From contig CM042694.1 in NCBI GenBank assembly GCA_023614405.1, positions 477,311,392 to 477,375,391 of the forward strand: 64,000 nucleotides of DNA. Direction: 5' to 3'. Numbering within the stretch: position 1 is the first letter of the stretch; every line of letters begins with the position of its first letter. This document shows positions 12,040 to 23,954 of this stretch, in pieces. This DNA is from Avena insularis. Taxonomy: Eukaryota; Streptophyta; Magnoliopsida; Poales; Poaceae. The translations under genes were made by a program, and so were the position numbers. A model generated the notes under the pieces. That model was not told the origin of the DNA. It was given only the letters and a program-made list of their open reading frames with translations, and ran no database searches.

Positions 12040-12786
12040 GCCGACTACTGGCTGCCCAAGACACTGATGGGCGGCGGGAGCTCCATCAATATCAGTACTT
12101 GGACACGTTCAAGAGGCTCCAGCTCCTAGAATCAGCAATCAAGCCGACCCTGACAACCCTCCACGGCATCGTCCCCGGTCGGAAGGCGTACCCGATCGGA
12201 AAAGTAACTCTGCCAGTCACCTTTGGCACACCGGCAAACTACCGCACCGAGCGGATCGAGTTCGAGCTGGTGAACTTCCACAACCCCTACCACTGCGTCC
12301 TAGGACGCCAAACGTTCACCAAATTCATGGCGGCACCCCACTACGCCTACAACATGATGAAGCTTCCAGGACCAAGCAGCAACATCACCATCCACGGCGA
12401 CCCCGATATGGCCGTAGAATGCAAAGACAAAGGCGCCAAGTTCGCCGACACCGTCATCGCTGCGGAGACTAACCATGCAAAGGAACTCGCAAAATACACG
12501 GGCAACATCAACAAGGATGACCCCACCATCCTGAAGAAGCCAACTACCGCGAGCTCCACATTCGAGGCGACCACATACACCCGCACCGTCGAGCTCGTCC
12601 CAGGCGACTCTAGCCAGACGGTCACCATTGGGGCGCACATGAGCCTCGCATAGGAAAGCGTGCTCATCAAGTTCCTCCATGAGAATCGCGACATCTTCAC
12701 ATGGAAACCATCTGACATGCCTGGTGTCCATAGGGAACTCGCTGAGAACAAACTCAATGCCGACCCCAAAGTGCGACCAGTAAAGT
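12040..12786 (+). pseudogene. Element A protease region (resumed after element B)
   Basis: The reading broken at 5005 resumes as ADYWLPKTLMGGGSSINI, followed in another frame by YLDTFKRLQLLESAIKPTL, FGTPANYRTERIEFELVNF and HCVLGRQTFTKFMAAPHYAY. This is the retropepsin-like domain of plant Gypsy elements, with the flap and the LGRQ/F motif near its end. The residue where the catalytic aspartate stands in the family is glycine (codon GGC at 12070-12072), and a frame change follows at about 12085-12095. It is therefore doubly inactive. The linker to reverse transcriptase ends in a TAG at 12787-12789. Confidence 0.78.
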
Positions 12787-12788
12787 AG

Positions 12789-13442
12789 TTGATGCGGCCC
12801 TTCAATGAAGAGCATCGTCGAGAAATCGCCGAAGAGGTACAGCGCCTACTAGCCGTAGGCTTCATTCGGCCAATCAAATACTCCAAGTGGCTGGCAAACC
12901 CAATCCTAGTCCTGAAAAAGAACAACACATGGAGAATGTGTATCGACTACACAACCCTCAATAGCGCCTGCCCGAAGGAGAAGTTCGTCCTACCGCGCAT
13001 CGACCAGATCATCGACTCGACCGTGGGATCGGAGTCGCTCTGCTTCCTCGACGTGTATTCTGGCTACAACCAGATCGAAATGGCGGTCGAGGATGAGGAG
13101 AATACAGCGTTCATCACGCCATTCAGCGCCTTCTGCTACACGGCCATGACGTTCGGCCTCAAGAACGCCGGTGTGACCTACCAAAGGTGCATGCAGGAGT
13201 GCCTTGCAAGCCAAATTGTCCGCAACATACACGTCTACATCGACGATGTGGTGGTAAAGTCCACCCGCCAAGACGACCTGCTCACCGACCTGGCCGAAAC
13301 CTTCACAAACCTGCAGAGGTACAACATCAAGCTCAACCCAGGAAAATGCACCTTCGGCATCCCCACCGGACAGCTCCTGGGATACGTGGTCTCCAAACAA
13401 GGAATCGAGGCCAACCCCACCAATATTGACACCATCGCGTGA
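12789..13442 (+). pseudogene. Element A reverse transcriptase domain
   Basis: The open frame of about 217 codons contains the ordered reverse transcriptase motifs: RRCIDY-type (NTWRMCIDYTTLNSACPK), FLDVYSGYNQIEM, AFITPFSAFCYTAMTFGLKN, the catalytic YIDDVVVKS at about 13236-13262, and LNPGKCTFGIPTGQLLGYVV. In the family this domain copies element RNA to DNA in the particle. The catalytic aspartates are intact, but stops just before (12787-12789) and after (13440-13442) isolate the domain. Length and motif spacing are normal for Ty3/Gypsy. Confidence 0.88.
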
Positions 13443-14310
13443 ATCGGGAAACCCGAGTGCCTGCGTGATGTCTAGAAGTTGGCCGGGCGAGTCGCGGCTC
13501 TCAGTCGCTTCATTCCCTGGCTCGGTGAGAAGGCAATGCCCCTCTACCGCCTGATGTGCAAGAACCCCACATTCCAATGGGACGTGGAGGCGGACAACGC
13601 ACTCAAAGAACTCTTAAGAAGTGCTAATCGCGACTCCACTCCTCGCCGCCCAACCGACAAAGAGCCAATGCTCGACTATGTGGTGGCCTCCATTCGAGTC
13701 GTCAGCGCCGCGATGGTTGTCGAACGGACAGAGGAGGGCAAGGAGCGCCCCATTTAGCACCCCATCTACTACATCAGCAAAGTCCTGACGGACTCAAGAC
13801 AGCGCTACCTGTAGTACCAGAAACTGGTATACGCGGTATTCCAAGCTCAACGGCGACTCCCACACTACTTCCAGGAGCACCCAATCACGGCTGTCTCCTC
13901 CGTGCCACGACATGACATAATACACAATCGCGAGGCAACTGGGCGAGTCGCCAAGTGGGCCATCGAAATCGGTGTCCACAATATCAAGTACGAGCCCCGC
14001 AAAGCGATCAAGTCGCAAGCCCTGGCCGATTTCCTCGCAGACTGGAAAGAAGCACAGCAGCCGGAGAAGCTCCCATACCTCCACTACTGGTCACTCCACT
14101 TCGATGGGTCCAAGAACGCCGACGGCGCTGGGGATGGGGTCATACTGACCTCTCCCAAGGGAGACAAGCTCCGCTACATGCTCCACCTCAACTTCAAGCC
14201 CTGCACCAACAACATGGCAGAGTACGAGGCCCTCCTTCATGGCATGCGGGCCGCCAAGGAAATGAACATCAACCACCTAGACCTGTGATGCTGTCTCCCC
14301 GACAATGATA
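13443..14310 (+). pseudogene. Element A RT connection and RNase H regions
   Basis: After the RT stop come FIPWLGEKAMPLYRLMCKN (the typical region after RT), HPIYYISKVLTDSRQRYL and YFQEHPITAVSS, which are RNase H-like/connection parts with TAG stops at 13472-13474, 13756-13758 and 13813-13815. A second RNase H-like domain follows at about 14090-14288: LHFDGSKNADGAGDGVILTS, CTNNMAEYEALLHGMRAAKE and EMNINHLDL. The DGS aspartate and the MAEYEA glutamate can be seen. Two such domains are characteristic of the Tat lineage. A stop at 14286-14288 ends the frame. Confidence 0.78.
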
Positions 14311-15547
14311 GCGTACCGCCAAGCGGTAGACCAGCTAGGAGGACACTTTGATGGTTACTCAGTCGAGTGGATTGACAAGCGAAAGAACGAGGAGGCAGAC
14401 GCCCTCTCCCGCATCGGGTTGGCTCGGCAAACACCCCATGTAGGTGTCTTCGTCGACATCATCCACAAGCCTTCGGTCTCCCCGCCGAAGGAGATCGATG
14501 TTGGGATACCACTACAACCTGAGCCAGATCTAGTCGCCATGATCGTGGAGCCCATCGACTGGACGACACCATATGCCGCCTTCCCCGAGCACAAGATCCT
14601 CCCAAGCAACGAGACAGAAGCGCAAATGATCGTGCGCCGATGCAAGTCCTTCATCATCATCAACGGCGAGCTCCACAAATGCAGCATGACCGGCGTGTTC
14701 TAGTGCTGCATACAGCCAGAAGGAGGACGCAAGATCCTCTAGGACATCCACACCGGCGACCACGGCCATCATGACGGCGCCAAGTCGTTGGTCGCCAAGG
14801 CCATGCGGCATGGTTTCTACTGGCTCACTTCACACGCCGATGCCACCGACATCATCCAACGATGCATTGGGTGCTAGAAGTACGCCAACCAGACGCATCT
14901 CCCTCGTTCGGCACTCAAGGCCATCCCCATCACCTGGCCATTCACCGTATGGGGCATGGACATGGTCAGCCCGTTCAAGAAGGCCCCATCCGACTTCACC
15001 CACCTCATGGTCGCGGTAGACAAATTAATCAAATGGGTCGAAGCCAAGCCGATCAAAAAGTGTGACTGCAAGACCGCCACCAAGTTCCTCCGCGAGCTCA
15101 TCTACCGGTACGGCTACCCGCACAGCATCATAACGGACAACGGAACCAACTTTGCCCAGGGTGCCATGGCAGAATTTTGCGAAGAGCATAGCATATGACT
15201 CGACCTTGCCTCAGTCGCCTACCCGGAGTCGAATGGCCAAGAAAAACACGTCAATCACAACGTCCTCCACGGACTCAAGCAACGACTCCAAGTTCCCCTC
15301 GAGTGAACTCCAGGATGCTGGGTCGAAGAGCTCCCCTTCGTAATAAGGGGGATCCGCACCTCCGTCAACCGCTCCACGGGGTTCACACCCTTCTTTATGG
15401 TATAAGTGCCAAAGCCGTAAAGCCAACCGAGATGGAGCACGATTCACCTCGAGTCGCCAACTACGTCGAGGCGACAAACGAGATCGCCCGCCAAGACAGC
15501 ATCGACCAGCTCGACAAGGAATGCGACCTGGCTCGCTCCCGCACCGC
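14311..15547 (+). pseudogene. Element A integrase region
   Basis: Pieces in three frames give VEWIDKRKNEEADALSRIGL, GDHGHHDGAKSLVAKAMRHG with FYWLTSHADATDII and CIGC (zinc-binding HHCC type), then WGMDMVSPF (first aspartate), TDNGTNFAQG (second aspartate) and, after a frame change near 15197, AYPESNGQ. The third acidic catalytic position appears to be lysine (NGQEKH). In the family integrase joins the DNA copy to the host genome. A further piece (VANYVEATNEIARQDSIDQL) leads to the break at 15547, where element D begins. Confidence 0.78.
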
Positions 15548-16917
15548 TGATGACCCACAAGTATAGAGGGTGTATCGCAGTATTTTCGAGGGAAGTGAAA
15601 CCCAATTTATTGACTCGACACAAGGGGAGCCAATGAATATTTATAAGCCTTAACAACTGAGTTGTCAATTCAGCTGCACCTAGAAACAATCTTGCTCACA
15701 TCAGTTTATTAGTACTAACAGTCTTGTAGTAGTAATAGTAAAGTAACAGCAGTAGTAAAAGTAAAGACAGTAGTAACAATTGCAGTAAACCGTAGGATTA
15801 AAGCGCGATAGGCATAGGGATGGATGGACGGGCGTTGCATGGACAAGACAATTCATATGGCAATCAAGACATAGGACATTTGCAGATAAATAATATAAAG
15901 CATCCAAGTACTAAATAATCATAGGCATGTGTTCCATATATAGTCATACGTGCTCGCAATGAGAACTTGCACAACATCTTTTGTCCTACCAGCCCGTTTG
16001 CAGCGGGGCCTCAAGGGAACTACTGGCAATTAAGCTGCTCCTTTTAATAGAGCACCAGAGCAAAGCATTAACACTCCGTGAACACATGTGATCCTCACAT
16101 CAAAGCCATTCCCTCCGGTTATCCCGATTGCTATCACTTCGGGGCCTTTGGTTCCGGACAACAATATGTGTATACAACTTGCAGGTAAGACCATAAACAA
16201 TACTATCATAATGAACCAATAACATGTTCAGATCTGAAATCATGGCACTCGGGCCCTAGTGACAAGCATTAAGCATAACAAGTTGCAACAAAGTCAAAAA
16301 GCACTAATAATAGATACTAGGCACCATGCCCTAACAATCTGATGCCATTACATGAACGATCTCATCCAATCCCTACCATATCCATAGCCTATAGCGGGGA
16401 TTACTCACTCATAGATGGGGGAAACATGGATGGTCGATGGAGAAGCGATGGTGATGATGATGGCGATGATCTCCTCCAATTCCCCGTCCCGGCAGGGTGC
16501 CAGAATGGAGTTTCTGGTTCTAAATCATGGAATCTGGTGGTGGCGGCATAGTGGAACTCTTTTTGGAAAAACGTCGAACCGCCCTTGGTTTTTAGGTCAA
16601 GAGGCAACTTATAGGCGAAGAGGGAGGCCGAGGCCACACCACCCCAGTGGCCTGGCCCACGCGGCCAGGTGGTGTGGACCCCTTGTGTCCCTACTCTGTC
16701 TCGTCTTCTGGCTCCATGAGTCTTCTGGTGAAATAGGAGTTTTGGCATATTTTCCGAGATTTTTCTTAATAGTTGATTTTTTGCACAAAAACTAGACACC
16801 AAGGTAATTCTGCTGAAAACAGCGTCAGTCTGTGTTAGTTGTATCCAAATCACACAAGTTTAGAGGAAAAACAATAGCAAAAGTGTTCGGGAAAGTAGAT
16901 ATGTTTTGGACGTATCA
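15548..16917 (-). repeat. Element D LTR (3' LTR in element orientation), full length
   Basis: The 1370-bp LTR runs from TGATGACCCAC to GGACGTATCA in plus orientation. It is followed at once by ACTCCCCCCCAAGCTT, the complement of the polypurine tract. Most of it matches 23955-25022. The part from about 16620 on (GGGAGGCCGAGGCC...) has no partner because the other LTR is truncated. Confidence 0.87.
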
Positions 16918-19290
16918 ACTCCCCCCCAAGCTTAGCTTATTGCTTGTCCTCAAGCAATTCAGTTGAAAACTGAGTGCCATAAAAGAAACTTTCATGAACA
17001 CATTTGCTTCATAATATGTATATATTCTCAGCATATGATCAACTACTCAGGCAATTCATAATAAAGAGTATGCAACTAATTTTACTTAATAGTCATTGCA
17101 AGCTATGAAGAGATTCCAACTCAAAGATAATAAGTAGCATGAAACATAAACATAGGCAACATTACAATGCTCATAACAAGGTATGATAAAGTGGTATCTC
17201 GCTTGCCTTTGATTGTAGAGTAAAGATAAATTCCAAGGCACCTCTGAAGTTCAAGTGATGACTAGAAGTAAAGATATCAAAGATACAAGAATCAAAGTCA
17301 TAATACAATTAATCAAGTTTTGAGACAAGCACATTACACTAAGAATGACAACTATGCTCTCAGGAAAGTGCTCAAAGAATAGGTGGTGACTCAACAAGGG
17401 AATGAAAAGGTTTTGAAAAGTTTGAAAGGCTTCCAAATGCTGAAAGTATGGTAGTCATTAGCTTTGATCTCTCATTGCCCCTATCATAAGCATGTTTAAA
17501 TGGTTAAGGTGAAAGTGAGGCCCAATCTGAGTTATATGCTTGACAGACTATAAACTCGAAATCTCATATCCCTTGAGTACGAGGGCTGCTCCTCATGCTA
17601 CTCAACTTTAGTTATCGGTAAGTTCTTGTCATAGTAAGTAGATGCGTACAATAGAGAACTGCCAACAGGGTACCCCTTGCCTGATGATACGGAAGAATCC
17701 CCATATCAAAATGACAAGTCAAGCAGACAACAAGCATCTTAGCAATCTTCTTATTTACCATGGGAAAATGGTGCTTTTTTCTCTCTTTCCTCTTTTCTCA
17801 TATCTCTTTTTTCTTTTTCTCAATAGCTATCTCTCTTTTTTATAAGAAGAATGCTTCATAGATACTCATTATGGTTACACTGCAGGTTTCCACCATGATT
17901 AGGCATGGATTAGACCGGCGGCCTAGGAGTTTCTCTAACACACATACATAACTCCATGGACTTACAAGCTCCCCTTTTATTTCACACCGACGACATCCGC
18001 AAACAAAAGAGCATGATATCAACTGGGTATATATTTACAGGTGTTGAAAGCGTTCCCCGTGACAGCACAGTTCTGCTAATCCCCAGCCTATAATTTGCAA
18101 GCATATAACTTTCATGGACAGTCACGATGGTTCAGGTTTATTAAGTGCAAGAAATAAAGTGTGCCATCAAGTTCGTGAGAGCTTTACTAACTAACTTTCT
18201 CATAACAAGCAAGCATTTTATTTGGAAGAAAACTAGGCATATTGAATATGAACGGAACAGCAAATGATGCTAATAGGTAGGTATGGTGGACTCTTTTGGC
18301 AATATTGGTTTTGGGGAATTGGAAACACGAGTAGAGCTCATACTTAGTGCAAGTGAAGGCTAGCAATAGTAAGGGAGCGACAAACGAGAGAGCAATAACT
18401 GTCATAATCATGCTTGCAACAAAACATGACTAATCATGGCATGAAAGTGATTCAAGACCCCTGAGGCAAAATATTCCATCGAGGCTTAACTGATTATTGT
18501 TTCAGTCATATGCATGCATGAGCATGTGCCAAGTCAATTCAAGTGAAACATTCAGAGGAGGATACCACAGTGTCATACCAAGTTATGAATAGAGAAATGC
18601 AAGCAAAGTTTCAAATGACATGCTACAAACTATTAGCAAGCTAGAGCTAATCATAAGAAAGCAAGAACTACTAAGAATCCATAAATAACATACACCCTAC
18701 ATGAATAGACTGAGCATGCCCACAATGATGAGTATATGTACAAAAATGAAAACAAATAGAGTTCGTTACCAGCCTCTAACCACACCTCAAGTTGTCATTA
18801 ATCCTCATTATTGCCCTTCACTTGTGTGGCTTGAGTAATCACAAGAAACCAAATTCCACTGAGGACTGCTGAACCCTGCAACAAACTTCACAAAACCAAA
18901 GAAGAACAATACATATTTTTGGTGTTTTTAATTTTTAATGACAAGAACAAAAAAGGAAAAACAAGCAAAGCAAAATATTTTTGGGTTTTTCGAATAGTTC
19001 AAACAAAGCAAAAAGGAAAAAGCAAACCAAGGCAAAAATAAGAAGAAGCAAACAAAGAGAAACAACGGAAATATTTTTGGTCTTTTTGTGTTTTAGAAAG
19101 TGAAAGTAAAGAAAGAACGAAAACTGAAAAGAGAATGAAGCATGGATATACAAAGTACCGACTAAACATGATATGGAGATGAGTGTGATGTTGGTGTACC
19201 TCCCCCCAAGCTTAGGATTTTGTCCTAAGTGGGTATCAATCCCAAGCTGGCCAAGATGGAGCGCCTCCATAGTACGGTGAGGAGGTACCC
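16918..19290 (-). other. Element D internal 3' untranslated-like region
   Basis: No protein domain is visible. About 17360-18600 is closely related to about 7100-8300 in element B. Around 18900-19200 the plus strand is A-rich with many AAGCAAA-type strings, giving apparent Leu/Phe-rich frames on the minus strand that I do not accept as genes. Confidence 0.65.
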
Positions 19291-19295
19291 TCGTC

Positions 19296-20333
19296 CTAGT
19301 ACGAGCTCGAGTACGCCCCACCAGAGTGTGCAGAGTAGTCGTAAGAGGTCACATCCTCCTGGTGCTGCATGTGGAAACCAAGCAAGTGGAGTTGCTCGTC
19401 CACCTCCTGCTTGGAACGCGACCATGGCCTCCTGTGAATACTGAACAAAGTAGATTGCGGCAAAGGAATCTCCCTCTCGTCCCCGTTAGTAAACAACATC
19501 CGGTATACTAAACCCTCCGTACTAGAGTTAGCAGTGACGAAATGATGTGTTTTCATAGCAGCAAGATCAAGCCTTTGTGGTGCCAACACAGTGTCATTAG
19601 GATCCACAGAAAGTTCTAATGCAACAACCATACGTGAAGTAATAATGCCCTCATAAATAGGTCCCCTAGCAGCTAGGCGGCGGGCAATGAGAGAGCCAAG
19701 ATTGTACCGGGTATCATTATTAAGTGCAGCAACAAGGAAGGCTAAATGATAATTAGAGATATTACTTGTGTTCTCCCTACCAAGAATGCTAGTGGCAAGA
19801 TAATAAGCAAAGTATCTAAGAGCTGGGAGTTGGATGTTTCTTATCTTCCCGCGCTAAGCTACGCGGTCATCGTCATTTTTCACACTTCGATAGAGCTCCA
19901 GCAAGTCAGCGGGTCGACCTTGGATCTTCTTCACTGTCCCCGTCATGCCTATACCTATAATGCTGCAAAATCTTTCCAATGATAGGGTAATAGGCTGATT
20001 ATAAATTCTGAAAGAAATAGTTAACTGATAAGGGGTGTTAGTGAAAACGAAACTCTCAATGAAAGTTTTGGTGAGCACGGCATATTGCTCACTCTCATCT
20101 TGCATGTAAGTGGTCAAACCGACCCTCTGGACCAGTAGTAAGAAATCATCGAGGATCCCTGCAGCTTGCAAAAAGGTAAAACAAGGGAAAAGTAGATGGG
20201 TGAGCATCCCCCTCATCTCCTTCATTGCCAAACCATGGTGCAATGAGATCTTCATTGTATGAAGGCCTAAACTGAGAGGCTGATCTTGAGGGCCTTGACC
20301 TCCTAGGTGTGTCCCTCTCAAATATTTCTCCAA
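19296..20333 (-). pseudogene. Element D ATHILA ORF1-like gene
   Basis: On the minus strand 20333-19854 reads SLGLHTMKISLHHGLAMKEM, ILDDFLLLVQRVGLTTYMQD, FIESFVFTNTPYQLTISFRI and LSLERFCSIIGIG. Other frames continue with FLVAALNNDTRYNLGSLIAR, LAARGPIYEGIITSRMVVAL and TEGLVYRMLFTNGDEREIPL down to 19296. The pattern of a folded segment ending in an L-S-L-E-x-F-C motif matches the Arabidopsis retrotransposon ORF-1 (ATHILA) family, whose role is not established. There is a frame change between 19850 and 19640 and a stop at 19854-19856, so the copy is broken. It follows protease directly, where an autonomous element would have pol. Confidence 0.65.
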
Positions 20334-21202
20334 ATGTGTGGTTGTTCATCTTTGATATTCTGAAATTTAAACATACATTATACAAGTGATTGCAAAGTGA
20401 ATACATAATGAAGGGGACTACTCATAGGGACTTGTAAGAGGCCTAAACATGCATCAAAACAATATATCTCAGCATTGAACAAGCTTACAAGCTCTCATAA
20501 CCTGTCACCTACAGTAGAAAAATACTCAAGATATAAACCACTAAACACAAATCTACTTGGACAAGCGGAGGAGTCACATACCGGAGAACAAATGCTCCAA
20601 ATTTCAGCAGCAAAGATGGGTTGTGCAAGGAGATCAAAATATCATGGACAAGAACAGTAGGAACACGATTTCGAGCAATGAACTGGTGTTTTCTCGGGAG
20701 AGAGAGAGAAGTGGGAAGTGAGAGAGTGAGTGGAGGGCCAGGGGTGGCCCACACCGTGGCCAGGCGCGCCCCTGGGATGGTCGTGCCACCAGGTGGTGTG
20801 CCTGCCTGGTGGGCCCCTGGTACTCTCTAGGCACTTCTCTGCCCCTTTTTTCACGTAAAAATTTAATATGAATTTTCTGGAATGCTTCGAGACACTTTAT
20901 TTTTGAGCAATTTTTAGGTATAGATGAATGATTTTCTGACAGAAAAAGGTTTCTGGAATGATGCAACAGCTAAACAAAGCTAAAACTTCAGAAGTTCTAG
21001 GACACTCTAATATGCAAGCAACTAACAACAGAAAAGTAAACTAAACGAAAGAAAAAACTAAAATGGATAGAATAGAAGTAAGCGGAGATAATCATGGTGA
21101 AAACACTGTTTTGTTCATTAAAATCCCTTTGTTAACAAGGTTGATCAGGTCTTGTTACCCAAACAATTTTATATGAAACAAACCTTTGTATTCCACTAAT
21201 GA
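20334..21202 (-). other. Element D spacer between protease and ATHILA-like gene
   Basis: No coding domain is seen. A GC-rich block at about 20690-20830 starts with repeated GA and contains inverted GGCCAGG/CCACCAGGTGG strings similar in style to the LTR U3-like GC-rich blocks of B and D. The rest is AT-rich. In a complete Athila element reverse transcriptase, RNase H and integrase would lie in this interval; none is found. Confidence 0.6.
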
Positions 21203-21966
21203 TTATGTTACCTCAACCTTGATAGCAATGGTCCCAATCATAATAGTTTCATATTTTTCTCGTGGTATGGGACAATATATTTCTCCAACTTGAATGCCCT
21301 CAACATATTCAATTGAATTCAAGCCATAAGTCATATCAATCTTCTTGGGGAAATAGACAGTATGCTCCTTGTCATTAACATTAAAAGTCACCTTTCCTTG
21401 ATTCAATTAATAATAGCTCCTGCAGTGTTAAGAAAAGGTCTCCCAAGAATAATAGACATATTATCATCTTCAGGCATTTCAAGCACAACAAAATTAGTTA
21501 ATATCAAGAAATTATGAGCCACTTGAATAGGCACATCCTCACATATACCAATAGGAATAGTAGTAGATTTATCAGCCATTTGTAAAGACATATCAGTTGG
21601 TATTAGTTTTTCCAGTTGAAGTCTCTTATAGAGAGAAAAAGGCATAACACTAACTCCTACTCCCAAATCACACAAAGTAGTTCTAACATAACTATTTTTA
21701 ATAGAGTAGGGATTAGTTGGAATCCCTGGGTCTCCAAGTTTCCTAGGAACCTTACCATTAAAGGAATAATTAGCAAGCAAAGTAGAAATTTCTTCATTAG
21801 GGATCTTCCTTTTATTCAAGACAGTGTCCTTCATATACTTTGAATAAGGAGGCAATTTAATAGCATCAGTCAAAGGAATTTGCAAGAATAAAGGTTTCAT
21901 CCATTCACAAAACTTATTATAGTGTTCATCTTCCTTTGACTTGTGTTTCTTATAAGGGAAAGGCAT
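21203..21966 (-). pseudogene. Element D Athila-type protease region
   Basis: Minus-strand frame 21966-21403 (187 codons) contains FCEWMKPLFLQIPLTDAIKL, YMKDTVLNKRKIPNEEIST and CDLGVGVSVMPFSLYKRL, then MADKSTTIPIGICEDVPIQV and IILGRPFLNTAGAIIN. This is the Athila-type retropepsin region; the catalytic-loop DLGAS of the family is here DLGVG, with aspartate kept. Another frame (21406-21203) continues with NQGKVTFNVNDKEHTVYFPK. In the family the protease cuts the polyprotein. A stop at 21403-21405 separates the two parts. Confidence 0.8.
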
Positions 21967-22365
21967 AGGTTTTTGGACCCAAGGCTCTCTTTCACTACCA
22001 TGTTTCTTAGCAACAAAATCTTATTTAGTGTATTTAGTATTCTTAGTGTGCCTTTAAGGTTCTTCTTCAACTTTTTCTTTATCAGGAACATCATTTTCCT
22101 CATTACCACTTTCAGTTTCAGCATCAGAGACAGATATACTATTAGGATCTTTAGCAGGTTCAGAAGGTTCTACAATATTTTTATGTTTCTTTTTTCTTTT
22201 CTTAGGAGTAGTACCACTATTTTCAGCTTAATCCTGTTCAGTTCTTTTAGGATGCCCCTCAGGATATAGAGGATCCTGGGTAGCAGCACCACTTCTAGTT
22301 CTTATTTCATAGGTATGTTTTTCTTTAGCAGCATTAACTAGCAAGTCTTTTTGTACCTTAATAAG

Positions 22366-23868
22366 CTAATCAATTTGAGTTTGAACTATTTGAAAATGTT
22401 TAACAAGCATTTTAACATCATTAGAGGTTCTTTCCACAATATCTTTTAACTCAATAATAGCTCTAGAGTTTTCCATTAAATGATTTTGCACCCTTTTATT
22501 AAAATTATCTTGCTTAACTATAAAAACATCTAATTCTTCTAAGCATTGATCATGAGGTTTAGAGTAAGGGATATCACCTTCATCAAAATGTTGGAGAGAG
22601 TGTACCTCAATAGTGGATGAGTGGGGTATTGGCTTACATAATTCTTCTATAGAAGGTAAATTCTTGACATCTGCAGCTTTAATTCCCTTCTCCTTAAGAC
22701 ATTTCTTAGCTTCCTTCATCACTTCATCATTTAGTTCAATAACTCCCCTCTTCTTTGATGTTGGTATATGCGTAGGTATAGCTGCTTCAGGTATAATAGT
22801 CTCAGGTATAGCTGGTTCAGGAGGAGTCCAATCTTCATAATTCTTGCTTATTTTAGCCATTAATTCCTCAGCTTCGTTGGGAGTCCTATTCCTGAAAACA
22901 CAATCAGCACAACTATCCAGGTATGTCCTAGATTCTTCAATTCGTCCGTTATAAAATATGTCAAGAAGCTCATTCTTAGGTAATGGACATCCAGCCTGTG
23001 CATGAATCAAAGCACAAAACCTTGCCCATGATTCAGGCAATATCACTTTTTCTCCCTGTTTAAAATCAAAAAGTTGCTGCAAAATAGCATGTCTAGCACT
23101 AGGAGGAAAATATTTCTGAAGGAAGGTACTAGTCAAGCAATCAGGGCTATCAATAGATCCAGGAGGTAAATTATTAAACCAAGTTTTAGCTTCTCCTTTC
23201 AGTTAAAAAGGGAAAATTTTAGCAAGTAGGTGCACATCTTAATATCATCAGAAAATAAACCACTCATGGTAGAAAGCTCAGTCATATGTGCTACCGCACT
23301 TTCATTCTTAGTCCCACAAAAAGGTTTTTCTCAACAATAGCTATGTAAGATAGATCAAGTGAAAAATCATAATCCTTATCTTTAATGTTTATGGGAGATG
23401 CAGCAAACTTAGCATTAGGGGACAATTTGGGTTTTATAGCACGCCTCTCAAGGAGACTCTTAATAGCACTCCTATCATGGGTGTTTTGACATTCTTTAAT
23501 AAATTCATCGTCATCTCTATATAACCATCTTCAATATCATAACTTTCTCTAGACTCAGGTGAACTGACAGGTGTAGTAGTCTCTTCATTAGGAGTTTCAA
23601 TATTTCTAGCTATAGTTCTAGCAATGGTTGCATCTAGGAAAGGAGCTAATGAACCACTTTTATCAAGCACGGTAGAAGCAGCATCATAAGTATCAGAAGT
23701 TTCAGATTCAGTAGTAGTAGCGGTGTGTGTAACATGTGTATGTGGTGGTGTAAGGAGCTTACTCATAACAGATGGTGAATCCAGAGCAACAAAGGTGTTC
23801 AAAATCGTACCTCTTCTTGTAGTGGATGGTAAAATAGGAACCTTGCCATCATGAGACTTACCCATGAT
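22366..23868 (-). pseudogene. Element D gag
   Basis: The frame starts near 23865 as MGKSHDGKVPILPSTTRRGT, a Thr/Ser-rich head to about 23434. After frame breaks (23140-23430) the gag core follows at 23136-22366: FLQKYFPPSARHAILQQLF, QGEKVILPESWARFCALIHA, NELLDIFYNGRIEESRTYLD and NEAEELMAKISKNYEDW, with a C-terminal heptad-like segment. The motif order is that of Athila-group gag proteins, which form the particle shell. Several stop codons and frame changes make this copy non-functional. Confidence 0.78.
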
Positions 23869-23954
23869 GGATGGATAGCAGCGAACAATAGTGATTCCAA
23901 GTGAACTTGATAAATAAAGCTATGCTCCCTGGCAACGGCGCCAGAAAATAGTCT

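Larger units (their letters stand above)
1881..15547 (+). mobile_element. Element A: Tat-like Ty3/Gypsy LTR retrotransposon, interrupted and 3'-truncated
   Basis: Domain order on the plus strand is gag, protease, reverse transcriptase, a dual-type RNase H and integrase, the order of Ty3/Gypsy elements. The second RNase H-like domain (FDGSKN and NMAEYEAL motifs) and the RT motif YIDDVVVKS followed by KLNPGKCTFG are typical of the plant Tat lineage. The element is split by element B (5006-12039) and cut at 15547 by element D. Its 3' end and 3' LTR are not found on the far side of D, because the sequence changes abruptly at 25022. All reading frames contain stops and frameshifts, so this copy is dead. 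The left LTR start is an estimate. Confidence 0.85.

Noticed and set aside
18935..19321. Leu/Phe-rich minus-strand frame resembling a membrane protein
   Set aside because: Arises from an A-rich plus strand with AAGCAAA repeats in the non-coding part of element D.
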